From assembly GCF_900239935.1 (NCBI RefSeq), contig NZ_LT965929.1:659001-723000 (forward strand): a stretch of 64,000 bases of DNA, given 5' to 3'. The notes under the pieces are model-generated. The model did not search any database, was not told the origin of the DNA, and worked only from the letters and a program-made list of their open reading frames with translations. The DNA comes from Pseudoalteromonas carrageenovora IAM 12662. Lineage in GTDB: Bacteria > Pseudomonadota > Gammaproteobacteria > Enterobacterales > Alteromonadaceae. Below, one piece after another: positions 21,079 through 29,167 of this stretch (position 1 is its first letter; every line of letters begins with the position of its first letter). The position numbers and the translations under genes are program-made.

Positions 21079-21676
21079 ATCAACGTCTCCTTTAACGTAA
21101 AGTTTAAGTTGGATTAACTGCATGTAATCACAAAGAGCCTAATGTTAGATAACGCAGTAATGCATGTTACCTACCTCTTTGCTTTGCGGGAATAGACGTA
21201 AAAGTGAGTGTGGTTGTAAAATATTGAGTATAAGTAGCAACTTACTAATGTAGCACTTAACTCAATTGTAGAATCAGCCTGGAATGCGCCCACTTTGTAT
21301 CTCCTTTAACGTATTTGCTTGGCCAAGGTTTTACTGACCATTTATATTGAAGGAGCAATAGATATGCCATAGCGTTACATTCAAGATATGAAGCTATCTC
21401 ACTTATTTTAAAGAATTTATTTTTAAACTAGGAGAAGAGTAAGTGAATGAAATGGGTAAAAAATGGATAAGAGTACCGAAAATGTTACACGCTGTTTATT
21501 GAGCTAGTTAATTAGGCGAGTAAGGGACAATGATAGGCTTATAGTCAGAGCCGTAAATAACAGCGTTTTTAATTAAGGCCAGGTGATATCGACTAAGCTA
21601 CAACGCGCTTTTACGTAAAAGGGTAGCCAAATTAATGCGGTTTATGTGCGTGGCAGTAAATTACTAATTACATGTA
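21079..21676. other. 598-bp intergenic region with a repeated 13-mer
   Basis: No ORF with coding character. The 13-mer TACGTTAAAGGAG (minus strand), which includes the ribosome binding site of the YghA-like gene (near 21086), occurs again near 21300. This could be the trace of a local duplication of the gene start. The rest is AT-rich with no RNA gene or terminator recognised. Confidence 0.45.
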
Positions 21677-21696
21677 TTAATACACGTAATTAGTAA
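21661..21696. repeat. 36-bp near-perfect palindrome centred on the trhA stop codon
   Basis: Arms TTACTAATTACATGTATT and TTACTAATTACGTGTATT (other strand) match with one mismatch; the centre falls on the TAA of trhA. It contains few G/C pairs and no T-run, so it is a weak terminator at best and could instead be a protein-binding site. Confidence 0.5.
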
Positions 21697-22306
21697 TTGA
21701 AATGTAGTGGCACACACACCCAGCAATCACAAATAAATGCCAAATAGCATGGCTAAATTGGGTGCTTTTAGCGCTATAAAATAAAGTACCTAAGCTGTAA
21801 AAAATACCACCGGCGAGTAACCAATAAAGTGCATTTACATCAATATTTAAATAAAGCGGGTATACAATAGCTAGGGCAAACCAGCCCATGAGTAAGTAAG
21901 TAGCTAACGATACTTTTTTGTTACCATTTTTAACCAGTATTTTATAAGCAACGCCGCTAAGTGCTACAGCCCATATAAAGCTAAGTGTGCCCCAAGACCA
22001 AGCGCCATTTAGCGATATTAATAAAAAGGGGGTGTACGTACCCGCTATTAATACGTAAATTGCGCAGTGATCACATTTTTTATAAAAGGCACGGAGTTTA
22101 GGCTGTACGCTTGCGTGATAAAGTGTGGATGATAAAAATAAAATAAATAAGCTTGCCCCATAAACAGCTGTGCTTATATATGCTTTAACACTGGTTGCTT
22201 GAGTGAACAAATCCCACATTACAAACACTGCAAATGCAATACCCAATGCATGGCTTAATACATTGAGCTTTTCTTCTTTTCGGGAATAAGGCGCGTCTAA
22301 CGACAT
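21677..22306 (-). CDS. trhA: TrhA/hemolysin III family membrane protein
   Basis: 209-aa seven-helix protein of the PAQR/hemolysin III family, which in E. coli affects membrane energy and fluidity. Family motifs are present: EEKLNVLSHALG before helix 1, SSTLYHAS after helix 2, DHCAIYVLIAGTYTPF and, near the end, HAIWHLFVIAGCVCHY. These His and Asp residues form the proposed metal site. The start at 22306 follows AGGAT; a frame from 22366 adds 20 residues without support. Monocistronic. Confidence 0.9.
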   Translation of the reverse strand: MSLDAPYSRKEEKLNVLSHALGIAFAVFVMWDLFTQATSVKAYISTAVYGASLFILFLSSTLYHASVQPKLRAFYKKCDHCAIYVLIAGTYTPFLLISLNGAWSWGTLSFIWAVALSGVAYKILVKNGNKKVSLATYLLMGWFALAIVYPLYLNIDVNALYWLLAGGIFYSLGTLFYSAKSTQFSHAIWHLFVIAGCVCHYISITNYVY

Positions 22307-22479
22307 AACATATCCTACCACTGTAAAATTTAATTTGAGTGTACAGTTGTACGCTGAAAGTTTCAATATGGTTTTTATGCGTTCTCGATTTGAGTTAATT
22401 AAGCTTTTACTTGATTTTAAAGAGAATTAATTCACTATGTTGTTGTCTACTGTAATCCATATTACGAGCTGAAACAAAC

Positions 22480-22824
22480 ATGAAAAAAGATTTAAAAGCG
22501 GCTTTACTTACCGCTGTTGTTTACCCTGGAGCGGGGCACTTTTCGTTAAAGAAACATCTAATAGGGAGTATTTTTGCAGGTGTATTTTCTATTTTATTAA
22601 TATTGACGCTTAGAGATATTTTTGTGATTGCTCAATGTACTGCTAATGAACTTGTGTCGGGTAAAATACCCATGACAATCGTGGGTATATTAAAAGCAGC
22701 GCAACAACCTTCTGATGAGTGCGCAAAGCTTGCACAATATAAGTATGTACCCTTAATGGTTATTGTGTGGGCTTTGAGCATTGTTGATGCTTATCGCTTA
22801 GGTAGAAAAGCTCACATTAAATAA
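22480..22824 (+). CDS. Small conserved membrane protein (YPGAGHF motif)
   Basis: 114 aa with about three hydrophobic segments (residues 7-20, 30-52, 90-105). The start KAALLTAVVYPGAGHFSLKK contains a Pro-Gly-Gly-His pattern reminiscent of TM2-domain-like proteins, and the end VDAYRLGRKAHIK is a typical cytoplasmic tail. I do not recognise a characterised family. Followed by a clear terminator; probably monocistronic. Confidence 0.65.
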   Translation: MKKDLKAALLTAVVYPGAGHFSLKKHLIGSIFAGVFSILLILTLRDIFVIAQCTANELVSGKIPMTIVGILKAAQQPSDECAKLAQYKYVPLMVIVWALSIVDAYRLGRKAHIK

Positions 22825-22857
22825 ACTTTATGGTTATTTTAGGTTGATTTTTTAATG

Positions 22858-22885
22858 AATGGTTGCCAAGAGCAGCCATTTTTTA
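22858..22885 (+). terminator. Rho-independent terminator of the 22480 gene
   Basis: AATGGTTGC / GCAGCCATT stem with a short loop and a run of six T. The following 277 bp up to the cellulase start hold no gene; they are very AT-rich and should contain the cellulase promoter. Confidence 0.75.
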
Positions 22886-23162
22886 TTTTAGTAAATTATT
22901 TTTCAATTAAATCCACTTATGTAAATGTATTGTAAAGTCCCTTATCTTCCTTATTGTTGCCTCTAAATAACTCGAATGCACTACTTTATGGTTTTTAATT
23001 TTAATTTATCTAATATTTTTATATTGTAATAGGCGTTTTTTTGTTAACAAAAGTTTGCTATTCTCGCTTTCAAATAGTATTAGTTATTATTTGTGTACCT
23101 AAATTGATACTAAAATGTATTGTTTTAGCCTAAAAAAGCTAATAATTTTTAAGGAAAGTGTT

Positions 23163-24640
23163 ATGAATGTTTGTACCAATAATCGTGTTAAAAGAAGCTT
23201 TAAAGTTAGCAGCCTATCTTTAGCATTAATGCTAGGAATGACGTCAGTAGCAAATGCTGAAGTTGAAAAGCTAACGGTAAGCGGCAACCAGGTATTGGTA
23301 GACGGTGTAAGTAAAAGTTTTGCAGGCCCTAGTTTGTTTTGGAGTAATACAGGCTGGGGGGGGGAAAATTTTACACCGCGCAAACAGTTTCTAAAGCTAA
23401 GTCTGAATTTGGTGCAACTATTATACGTGCAGCAATCGGCCACGGTGCTGGCGGTGATATAAATCAAGATTGGAACGGTAACATGGGTCGACTTGATGAA
23501 GTTGTTACTGCGGCAATTGCCGAAGATATGTACGTTATAATAGATTTCCATAGCCACGAAGCGCATAAAGATCAAGCTACTGCAATCAAATTTTTTGAAG
23601 AAGTAGCCACTAAGTATGGAGACAATAATAACGTAATTTATGAGATTTATAATGAGCCATTACAAATATCATGGGAATACGATATTAAGCCATACGCAGA
23701 AACCGTTATAGACAAAATACGCGCAATTGATCCTGACAATTTAATTGTTGTTGGTACGCCGACATGGTCTCAGGATGTTGATGTTGCGTCACAAAACCCA
23801 ATCGATCGTGCGAATGTTGCTTATACTCTTCATTTTTATGCAGGTACGCATGGCCAGTCATACCGTAATAAAGCTCAAGTTGCTTTAGATAACGGCATTG
23901 CTTTATTTGCCACCGAGTGGGGTAGTGTAAATGCAGACGGTAATGGTGGTGTTAATATTAATGAAACAGATGCTTGGATGGCATTTTTAAAAACTAACAA
24001 CATTAGCCATGCAATGTGGGCACTTAACGATAAAAGTGAAAGTGCGTCAATGTTCACACCAGGTGGAGATTGGGATTCATTAACAGCCTCTGGTACTAAA
24101 GCAAAAGAAATCATTCAAAGTTGGCATGATGCTAATGATAACATTCAGCTTGATAGTGATGGCGACGGTATTATTGATAGCCTTGACCAATGTGAGAATA
24201 CACCTGCGGATACTATTGTCGATAGCATCGGGTGTGAAGTATCTGATACTGATGCTGATGGTGTTAGCGATGATATTGACCAGTGTCCTAATACACCAGT
24301 CGGCGAAACGGTAAATGATGTAGGCTGTGTATTGGAAGTAGAGGAGCCACAAACTGATACCGATAACGATGGCGTATATGATGATGTTGATCAATGTCCT
24401 GATACACCTGCAGGAGCAAGTGTTGATTCGAACGGATGCGCTATAGTGAGCTCTACAGACTGCAGTGATATAAACGCATATCCTAATTGGGTGAAAAAAG
24501 ACTATGCTGCAGGTCCTTATACGCACAATAACACAGACGATAAAATGCAATATCAAGGCAATGCATACATTGCTAATTGGTACACTAATACGACGCCAGG
24601 AAGTGATGCTTCGTGGACACTGATTTACAGTTGTAATTAA
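23163..24640 (+). pseudogene. celG: Secreted GH5 cellulase, CelG-like, frameshifted
   Basis: Endoglucanase close to the cold-active Cel5G of Pseudoalteromonas. ATG 23163 has AAGGAAAG upstream. Order: signal peptide (cleavage after ANA, about residue 32), GH5 barrel with acid/base Glu in YEIYNEPLQ and nucleophile Glu in LFATEWGS, linker of three thrombospondin type 3-like calcium loops ([42 protein letters not shown]), then a C-terminal binding module starting [15 protein letters not shown]. The frame breaks at a G9-A4 stretch (23356-23368). The next frame continues with [20 protein letters not shown], as in CelG, so one base is missing in the G or A run. Joined, it would be about 492 aa. As written, translation ends at 23462. 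Confidence 0.88.
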
Positions 24641-24658
24641 TTAGGCTTTGTACAAAAA

Positions 24659-24695
24659 GTTAAAAGGTAAATACTCAGTGTATTTGCCTTTTAAC
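24659..24695. terminator. Bidirectional terminator between celG and the PhoD gene
   Basis: GTTAAAAGGTAAATAC and GTATTTGCCTTTTAAC form a 16-bp stem with one mismatch, between two convergent genes. Confidence 0.75.
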
Positions 24696-24718
24696 CTTAT
24701 AAAGCATTGTTATATAAG

Positions 24719-26467
24719 TTAGCCTTTATAAATACTTTGGTGCTGATTAATAAGATTGTAAGTAGGTGATTGTATGTTATCCACATAACGCCAATCGGTT
24801 GTAATTTGATTGTTTGTAATTGTAAGTAACATATAACCACGATGCGATAATTCGCAATAATCTAAATCGTTAATTAGTAACGAAAGTGAATCGGCCATTT
24901 GTTTGGCTTGCTGCGGGTTAAGAGCTAAATAGTGCTCCATACCGGGTGAGGTCACGCTTGGCGTTGCAAATTCTACCCCTACGTTTTCACCCTTTTTATT
25001 TTTTAACGTGCCTTGCCATGCATTGTGAGTATCACCCGCAAGGACGACTAATTTTTTATTTAATGCAGCAACGCTTTTATACAGTGCTTCGCGTTCACTA
25101 GGGTAACCATCCCACGCGTCTAAGTTATAAGGCATTAATGTATTTATGCGTGCTAATTGCTGTCGTGTTACAGCTTTATTATCCAGTACCGCGTTTTTTA
25201 TTGAAACTAGCTCTTCAAGTATTTGCGCAGTTTTTTTACGCTCAGATTGAGAAAAAACCTCTATAGGTAGCCACACTTTTGTCATGAGTACTTGCTGCCC
25301 TAATACTTGCCACTTTGCATTTGAGTTTTTTATTGCATTTGTAAGCCAGGCTAGCTGAGTGTTTCCTAGTAATTGCCTTTGTGGATTATTTAAGTCACTC
25401 ATGAAGCGAGTAATATCTAATTGCTTAGTCTCAGCGCTTTGGTAATTACTGTAGAGGAGTTGTTTATCGCGTGCTATTACACGAGTATCTAGCATATGTA
25501 GGCTTATTAAATTTCCAAAATTGAACGTGCGGTAAATATGGGGATTTTGTTCGCCCATTGGCGGGCGAATTGGAAGCCATTCATAATACGCTTGTATGGC
25601 TGCAGCGCGGCGTTTGTAAAAATCACCTTCATCGGGGCTGTGGTTTTCAGCACCTGCTTTATACGTGTCGTTTGTGATTTCATGGTCATCCCATATTGCT
25701 ATAAAAGGGGCTGCTGCATGTAGTGCTTGTAATCCTTTATCGGTTCTATAAATAGCATATCGCTTTCGATAGTCATTCAATGTAATTATTTCACCGCTAT
25801 TATCATCTGCTAGTTTACGGTTAATTTTTTCTGCATTTTCGGTTGCGTATCCACCCATTGGGTATTCATAAATGTAATCACCTAAGTGAAGTACAACATC
25901 TAGATCTTTTTGCGTAGCAGCATCAGTGTATGCATTAAAATATCCTGCCGGATAGTTTGAGCATGACACAACAACCATTTTAACTTGTTCAACGTTCTCT
26001 ATAGGAAGTGTTTTAGCACGACCGATAGGGCTTGTCGTATTTGCTCCTATAAAGCGATAAAAGTACTGCGTATTTGGAAGCAACCCTTGTACGTCTATTT
26101 TTATTGTATAGTCACGGCTTGCATCTGTTTGCTCTTGCCCCTTTCTGATAATGTTTTTAAATTGAGGATCCAGTGCTACTTCCCATGCAAGAGTTACTAA
26201 AGCTGTTGATTGTGATGAAGTTGCACGCGTCCAAATTATTAACGCATTGCTTAATGGATCACCACTTGCCACGCCGTGGTTAAATTCAGTATGTGACAAT
26301 GGTTTATTGATTAATGAGTTGGTACAACCAGTAATGCTGCTTGAAACTGCCACGGTAAACACACTTGCAGCGGTTGTTTTTAAAAAATTACGACGAGATG
26401 AAATTGGCATACTGCACTTTTTAGAGTTATTTAAATTGGCCTGAATTTTATTGTGTCGATATGACAT
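24719..26467 (-). CDS. phoD: PhoD-family alkaline phosphatase/phosphodiesterase, Tat-exported
   Basis: 582-aa metallophosphoesterase of the PhoD family, which releases phosphate from phosphodi- and monoesters outside the cytoplasm. The twin-arginine signal SSRRNFLKTTAASVFTVAV is followed by SSSITGC, so lipidation of that Cys is possible. Metal-site motifs are LHLGDYIYEYPMGGY, IAIWDDHEITNDTYKAG and VVLAGDTHNAW. ATG at 26467 gives a long n-region; ATG at 26410 is an equally possible start just before the Tat motif, and neither has a strong ribosome site. No Pho box was seen. Confidence 0.9.
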   Translation of the reverse strand: MSYRHNKIQANLNNSKKCSMPISSRRNFLKTTAASVFTVAVSSSITGCTNSLINKPLSHTEFNHGVASGDPLSNALIIWTRATSSQSTALVTLAWEVALDPQFKNIIRKGQEQTDASRDYTIKIDVQGLLPNTQYFYRFIGANTTSPIGRAKTLPIENVEQVKMVVVSCSNYPAGYFNAYTDAATQKDLDVVLHLGDYIYEYPMGGYATENAEKINRKLADDNSGEIITLNDYRKRYAIYRTDKGLQALHAAAPFIAIWDDHEITNDTYKAGAENHSPDEGDFYKRRAAAIQAYYEWLPIRPPMGEQNPHIYRTFNFGNLISLHMLDTRVIARDKQLLYSNYQSAETKQLDITRFMSDLNNPQRQLLGNTQLAWLTNAIKNSNAKWQVLGQQVLMTKVWLPIEVFSQSERKKTAQILEELVSIKNAVLDNKAVTRQQLARINTLMPYNLDAWDGYPSEREALYKSVAALNKKLVVLAGDTHNAWQGTLKNKKGENVGVEFATPSVTSPGMEHYLALNPQQAKQMADSLSLLINDLDYCELSHRGYMLLTITNNQITTDWRYVDNIQSPTYNLINQHQSIYKG

Positions 26468-26646
26468 TTTTATACACGCTAAATGTATTTAATATGACGG
26501 AGTGAGGGAGAATAGCGTTTTATTTATTTACTAAAATATGGTCAAAAAATTAAATACAGTGGTTAAATTAACTAGCGCTGAATTGTTTGATTTTAATGTT
26601 ACTTAATAAAGTTGTTTAATAACAACACTTTAATTTTTATTTTATA

Positions 26647-26663
26647 TTGGCACAACCCTTGAT
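26647..26663 (+). promoter_or_regulatory. Possible sigma-54 promoter
   Basis: TTGGCACAACCCTTGAT matches the -24 element (TGGCAC) perfectly and the -12 element (TTGC) except for A in place of C, with correct GG-to-GA spacing. It lies about 45 bp before the ATG of the next gene. No activator gene is adjacent. Tentative. Confidence 0.35.
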
Positions 26664-26706
26664 TATGTTATTACGTCTAAACAATACACAAACAAGGAAT
26701 ACCATT

Positions 26707-26979
26707 ATGAAAAATTCAATTAAAATCGCTATGGCAAGTTTATTAGTATTAGGTTCTGCACATGTTAATGCAGCTGAAGTGGACCTAGATGTAACTGATA
26801 TTTTATCAACCAGTGTTAGTAACTATGTAAAGCAAACAACATCTGAGCTTGAAAGCTCGTTAAAAGAAACGCTAAGTTTTGATGCACAAGCTATTTTAGA
26901 TAGCTTATTAGAAACCAAGCAGCCAAGTGAAGTTAGTGATAGTACTACAGCAAAAAAATTAGCAAATAACGCGCAGTAA
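26707..26979 (+). CDS. Small secreted protein of unknown function
   Basis: 90 aa. The signal peptide KNSIKIAMASLLVLGSAHVNA precedes a 70-residue acidic, Ser/Thr-rich, largely helical mature part (VDLDVTDILSTSVSNYVK, ELESSLKETLSFDAQAILDS). ATG 26707 has AAGGA upstream; the longer frame from 26647 runs through the promoter region. No family recognised. It is followed after 23 bp by a 37-aa membrane peptide gene with its own ribosome binding site, so the two look like one unit. Confidence 0.65.
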   Translation: MKNSIKIAMASLLVLGSAHVNAAEVDLDVTDILSTSVSNYVKQTTSELESSLKETLSFDAQAILDSLLETKQPSEVSDSTTAKKLANNAQ

Positions 26980-27002
26980 ACTAATTAAAAGGAATTAAGA
27001 CG

Positions 27003-27116
27003 ATGAGCAATGAATTAGGATTATTTGCATTAATGTTAGCACCGGTAGTGAGTATGATAAGTGCTTATTACTCGGTTCAAATGATTAAAGTTATGGGGAG
27101 TTGGTTTAATCTTTAA
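27003..27116 (+). CDS. 37-aa single-helix membrane peptide
   Basis: A short frame MSNELGLFALMLAPVVSMIS... ending in MGSWFNL and TAA 27114-27116. The centre is one hydrophobic helix. AAGGA lies about 9 nt before the ATG. Its size, strong ribosome site and position right after the small secreted protein make it a plausible real gene; no homologue is known to me. Confidence 0.5.
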   Translation: MSNELGLFALMLAPVVSMISAYYSVQMIKVMGSWFNL

Positions 27117-27156
27117 TTAATAACATTACAGGTAATTAATTCGATTGATACTAAGC

Positions 27157-27186
27157 TGATCGACTTAGCAAAAGCGCACGTAAATA
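27157..27186 (+). promoter_or_regulatory. Candidate ECF (ChrR-linked sigma) promoter of the LON-domain gene
   Basis: TGATCG, 18-nt spacer ending CG, then TAAATA. The -35 starts exactly 60 bp before the ATG at 27217. The same architecture occurs before the ECF sigma gene (27803) and before the gene at 36515. Confidence 0.65.
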
Positions 27187-27216
27187 AAGGCAGAGTGATT
27201 TAAATAAGTAGACTTT

Positions 27217-27795
27217 ATGAAGCGTGCGATTTTTCCATTACCAATTTTTATACTACCTCAGGGCTATACGCGTTTGCGTATATTTGAGCCTCGCTATTTA
27301 AATATGGTTAAAACAGCACTAGAAAACGACACCGGATTTGTACTGTGTACTTTTGAGCACGACACACCGTTTAATATAAGCGCTCAAGGTTGCTTAGTCG
27401 ACATTATAGACTTTAACCAAGATGACAGCGGTATGTTGCTTATAGATGTAATTGCATCCAAAACCGTGCAAATTGATGATGTTTACCAAGATGAGCAAGA
27501 GCTTCGCCATGGTTTAATTTCAAATTGTACTGCACCTTATTGGTACAGCCAATCGTTCGCTGATATTGGCGAGCATACAAAGCTTAAATTGACCCTTCAA
27601 AATATATTTTCAACCAATCCTGAACTGAGTGAATTGTATAAGCAAACTCGCTTTGACGAACTAACGTGGGTTGTAGCCCGCTGGTTAGAGCTATTGCCTA
27701 TATCTATTGAGAAAAAACAGCAACTTGCGTTCGAAACTAACTTTGATAACTTACTAAGTTTCCTCCATACTGTGATTAATAACGAATTTGCCTAA
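27217..27795 (+). CDS. LON substrate-binding-domain protein (Lon N-terminal domain only)
   Basis: 192 aa consisting of the N-terminal LON/PUA-like domain of Lon protease without ATPase or protease parts. AIFPLPIFILPQGYTRLRIF and EPRYLNMVK at the start are typical. Such stand-alone proteins occur widely; their job is unclear, possibly binding damaged proteins or small ligands. It lies directly upstream of the ECF sigma factor, and its own candidate promoter matches that of the sigma gene, so it is probably part of the same regulon. Confidence 0.82.
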   Translation: MKRAIFPLPIFILPQGYTRLRIFEPRYLNMVKTALENDTGFVLCTFEHDTPFNISAQGCLVDIIDFNQDDSGMLLIDVIASKTVQIDDVYQDEQELRHGLISNCTAPYWYSQSFADIGEHTKLKLTLQNIFSTNPELSELYKQTRFDELTWVVARWLELLPISIEKKQQLAFETNFDNLLSFLHTVINNEFA

Positions 27796-27802
27796 TTTTA
27801 TT

Positions 27803-27832
27803 TGATCCCAAACAAACTTGCGTGCGTATTTA
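27803..27832 (+). promoter_or_regulatory. Candidate autoregulated ECF promoter of the sigma/anti-sigma operon
   Basis: TGATCC, 18-nt spacer ending GCG, TATTTA; the -35 starts exactly 60 bp before the sigma gene ATG. TGATCC is the -35 known for the RpoE/ChrR (ECF11) group in Rhodobacter sphaeroides, whose sigma factor activates its own operon. Confidence 0.75.
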
Positions 27833-27862
27833 CTAATACAAAAGCAATAACGGGATATTATT

Positions 27863-28486
27863 ATGGTAAGTCAACAACAATCACCACGTTGTGAACCTAA
27901 TACAGGTAAGTACACTGCCATGCCAGAAACGCCAAGCAAAGAACTCATGCAAGCGCTCATTGATGTAGCTCAATCGAGAGACAAAAAAGCGTTTGCTTAT
28001 TTATTTGAATATTTTGCTCCAAAAATTAAACGATTTGGTATTAAACAGTTTGGTGTTGAAGCGCAAGCAATGGAACTTGTGCAAGAAACACTAACATCTG
28101 TATGGCGAAAAGCGCATTTATATCACAGCGACAAAGGCGCTGCGACTACGTGGGTTTACACGGTAATGCGTAATGCATCGTTTGATATGCTTCGTAAAAT
28201 GAAAAGCAATAAAGAAGAAAATATCAGCGAAGATATTTGGCCGTTATTGAACGAAACCCAAGATACAAATCACGAATACACCGATCACCTTGAAGATAAA
28301 CAAATCAAACGTTATCTCGACAAGTTACCACTTGCACAAAGAGAAGTTGTAAGAGGGGTTTATTTTCAAGATATGTCGCAAGAGCAACTTGCACATCAAC
28401 TTAACATTCCAGTAGGCACGGTAAAATCACGTTTACGTTTGGCCTTACAGAAATTACGTAATGAAATGGGAGATCAGCATGATTAA
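27863..28486 (+). CDS. ECF RNA polymerase sigma factor, ChrR-controlled (ECF11-like)
   Basis: 207 aa. Region 2 (about residues 35-100: AYLFEYFAPKIKRFGIKQFG, then TTWVYTVMRNASFDMLRK) and region 4 (about 145-203: YLDKLPLAQREVVRGVYFQD, then LNIPVGTVKSRLRLALQKLR) are both intact. The partner overlapping its 3' end by 8 nt is a ChrR-type zinc anti-sigma factor, so this is the RpoE of the Rhodobacter singlet-oxygen system, not E. coli sigma-E. The first 20 residues are poorly conserved; an alternative start is the ATG at 27923. The neighbours (photolyase, fatty-acid methyltransferase) fit its known target classes. Confidence 0.9.
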   Translation: MVSQQQSPRCEPNTGKYTAMPETPSKELMQALIDVAQSRDKKAFAYLFEYFAPKIKRFGIKQFGVEAQAMELVQETLTSVWRKAHLYHSDKGAATTWVYTVMRNASFDMLRKMKSNKEENISEDIWPLLNETQDTNHEYTDHLEDKQIKRYLDKLPLAQREVVRGVYFQDMSQEQLAHQLNIPVGTVKSRLRLALQKLRNEMGDQHD

Positions 28487-29159
28487 ACATCACCCGAGTG
28501 AAACCTTACTGACACAATATTGCAGTGCATCACTTAGCGCATCACTTAGCTTAGCCGTATCTATTCATGTAGATATGTGTCCAGTGTGCCAAGCAAAAGT
28601 AGCAAAAATCGAGGCGAGCAATGCCGAGCAAGTTTTTAGCGACTCTTTTGAGCAAAGTACGCATGCAGAACCACTGCCTGCTGATATTACAGGTGAGCAA
28701 GAGTCTAGCTTATTCGATTTTATTACTGCCGATACAAGCGTTGATGAAGTATATGAAGTAGAACCAGTTGCTATTAAAGTAAATAACCATAATTACCAGT
28801 TACCACGAGCACTGACACGTATATCGCATGGTAAGTTTACGCAGGTTGGTAAATTAGCCCGCTCACGTGTATCGCTTGATGACGGCCCACTGCGCTCAAG
28901 CTTGTTACATATTGATGCTGGTGGTGAAATTCCGGAGCATACTCATACTGGTTTTGAAATTACTTTATTACTTGATGGTGAGTTTAGTGACGAAGAAGGT
29001 AGCTACGTACCAGGTGACTTTATTTTTCAAGATGGTAGCCACCAACATACACCACTAACAAAAGATGGTTGTTTATGCTTTACAGTGGTCAGTAGTGCGC
29101 TACATTTTAATAAGGGCTTCAGCAAGTTACTAAATCCAATTGGTAATTTGATTTATTAA
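28479..29159 (+). CDS. chrR: ChrR-type zinc-dependent anti-sigma factor with cupin domain
   Basis: 226 aa. The N-terminal anti-sigma domain carries His5 and the zinc motif His30-x3-Cys34-x2-Cys37 (HVDMCPVC), at nearly the same positions as in R. sphaeroides ChrR (His6, His31, Cys35, Cys38). The C-terminal cupin domain (about residues 105-200) has GGEIPEHTHTGFEITLLLDG and a later GSHQHTP, matching the second metal site that senses singlet oxygen or organic peroxide damage. The start at 28479 has GGAG upstream and overlaps the sigma gene. Released sigma would transcribe the operon and its targets. Confidence 0.93.
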   Translation: MIKHHPSETLLTQYCSASLSASLSLAVSIHVDMCPVCQAKVAKIEASNAEQVFSDSFEQSTHAEPLPADITGEQESSLFDFITADTSVDEVYEVEPVAIKVNNHNYQLPRALTRISHGKFTQVGKLARSRVSLDDGPLRSSLLHIDAGGEIPEHTHTGFEITLLLDGEFSDEEGSYVPGDFIFQDGSHQHTPLTKDGCLCFTVVSSALHFNKGFSKLLNPIGNLIY

Positions 29160-29167
29160 GAGAATTT

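Noticed and set aside
23099..23575. 158-aa minus-strand ORF across the celG start
   Set aside because: Antisense to the signal peptide and catalytic domain, which clearly code on the plus strand.
24126..24460. Tandem repeat or CRISPR-like array in celG
   Set aside because: The periodicity comes from three protein calcium-binding loops; units vary and there are no spacers. No CRISPR array was seen anywhere in the window.
24080..24556. 158-aa minus-strand ORF opposite the celG linker
   Set aside because: It arises from the repeated calcium-loop codons read backwards; Ile/Cys-rich periodic translation, no ribosome site.
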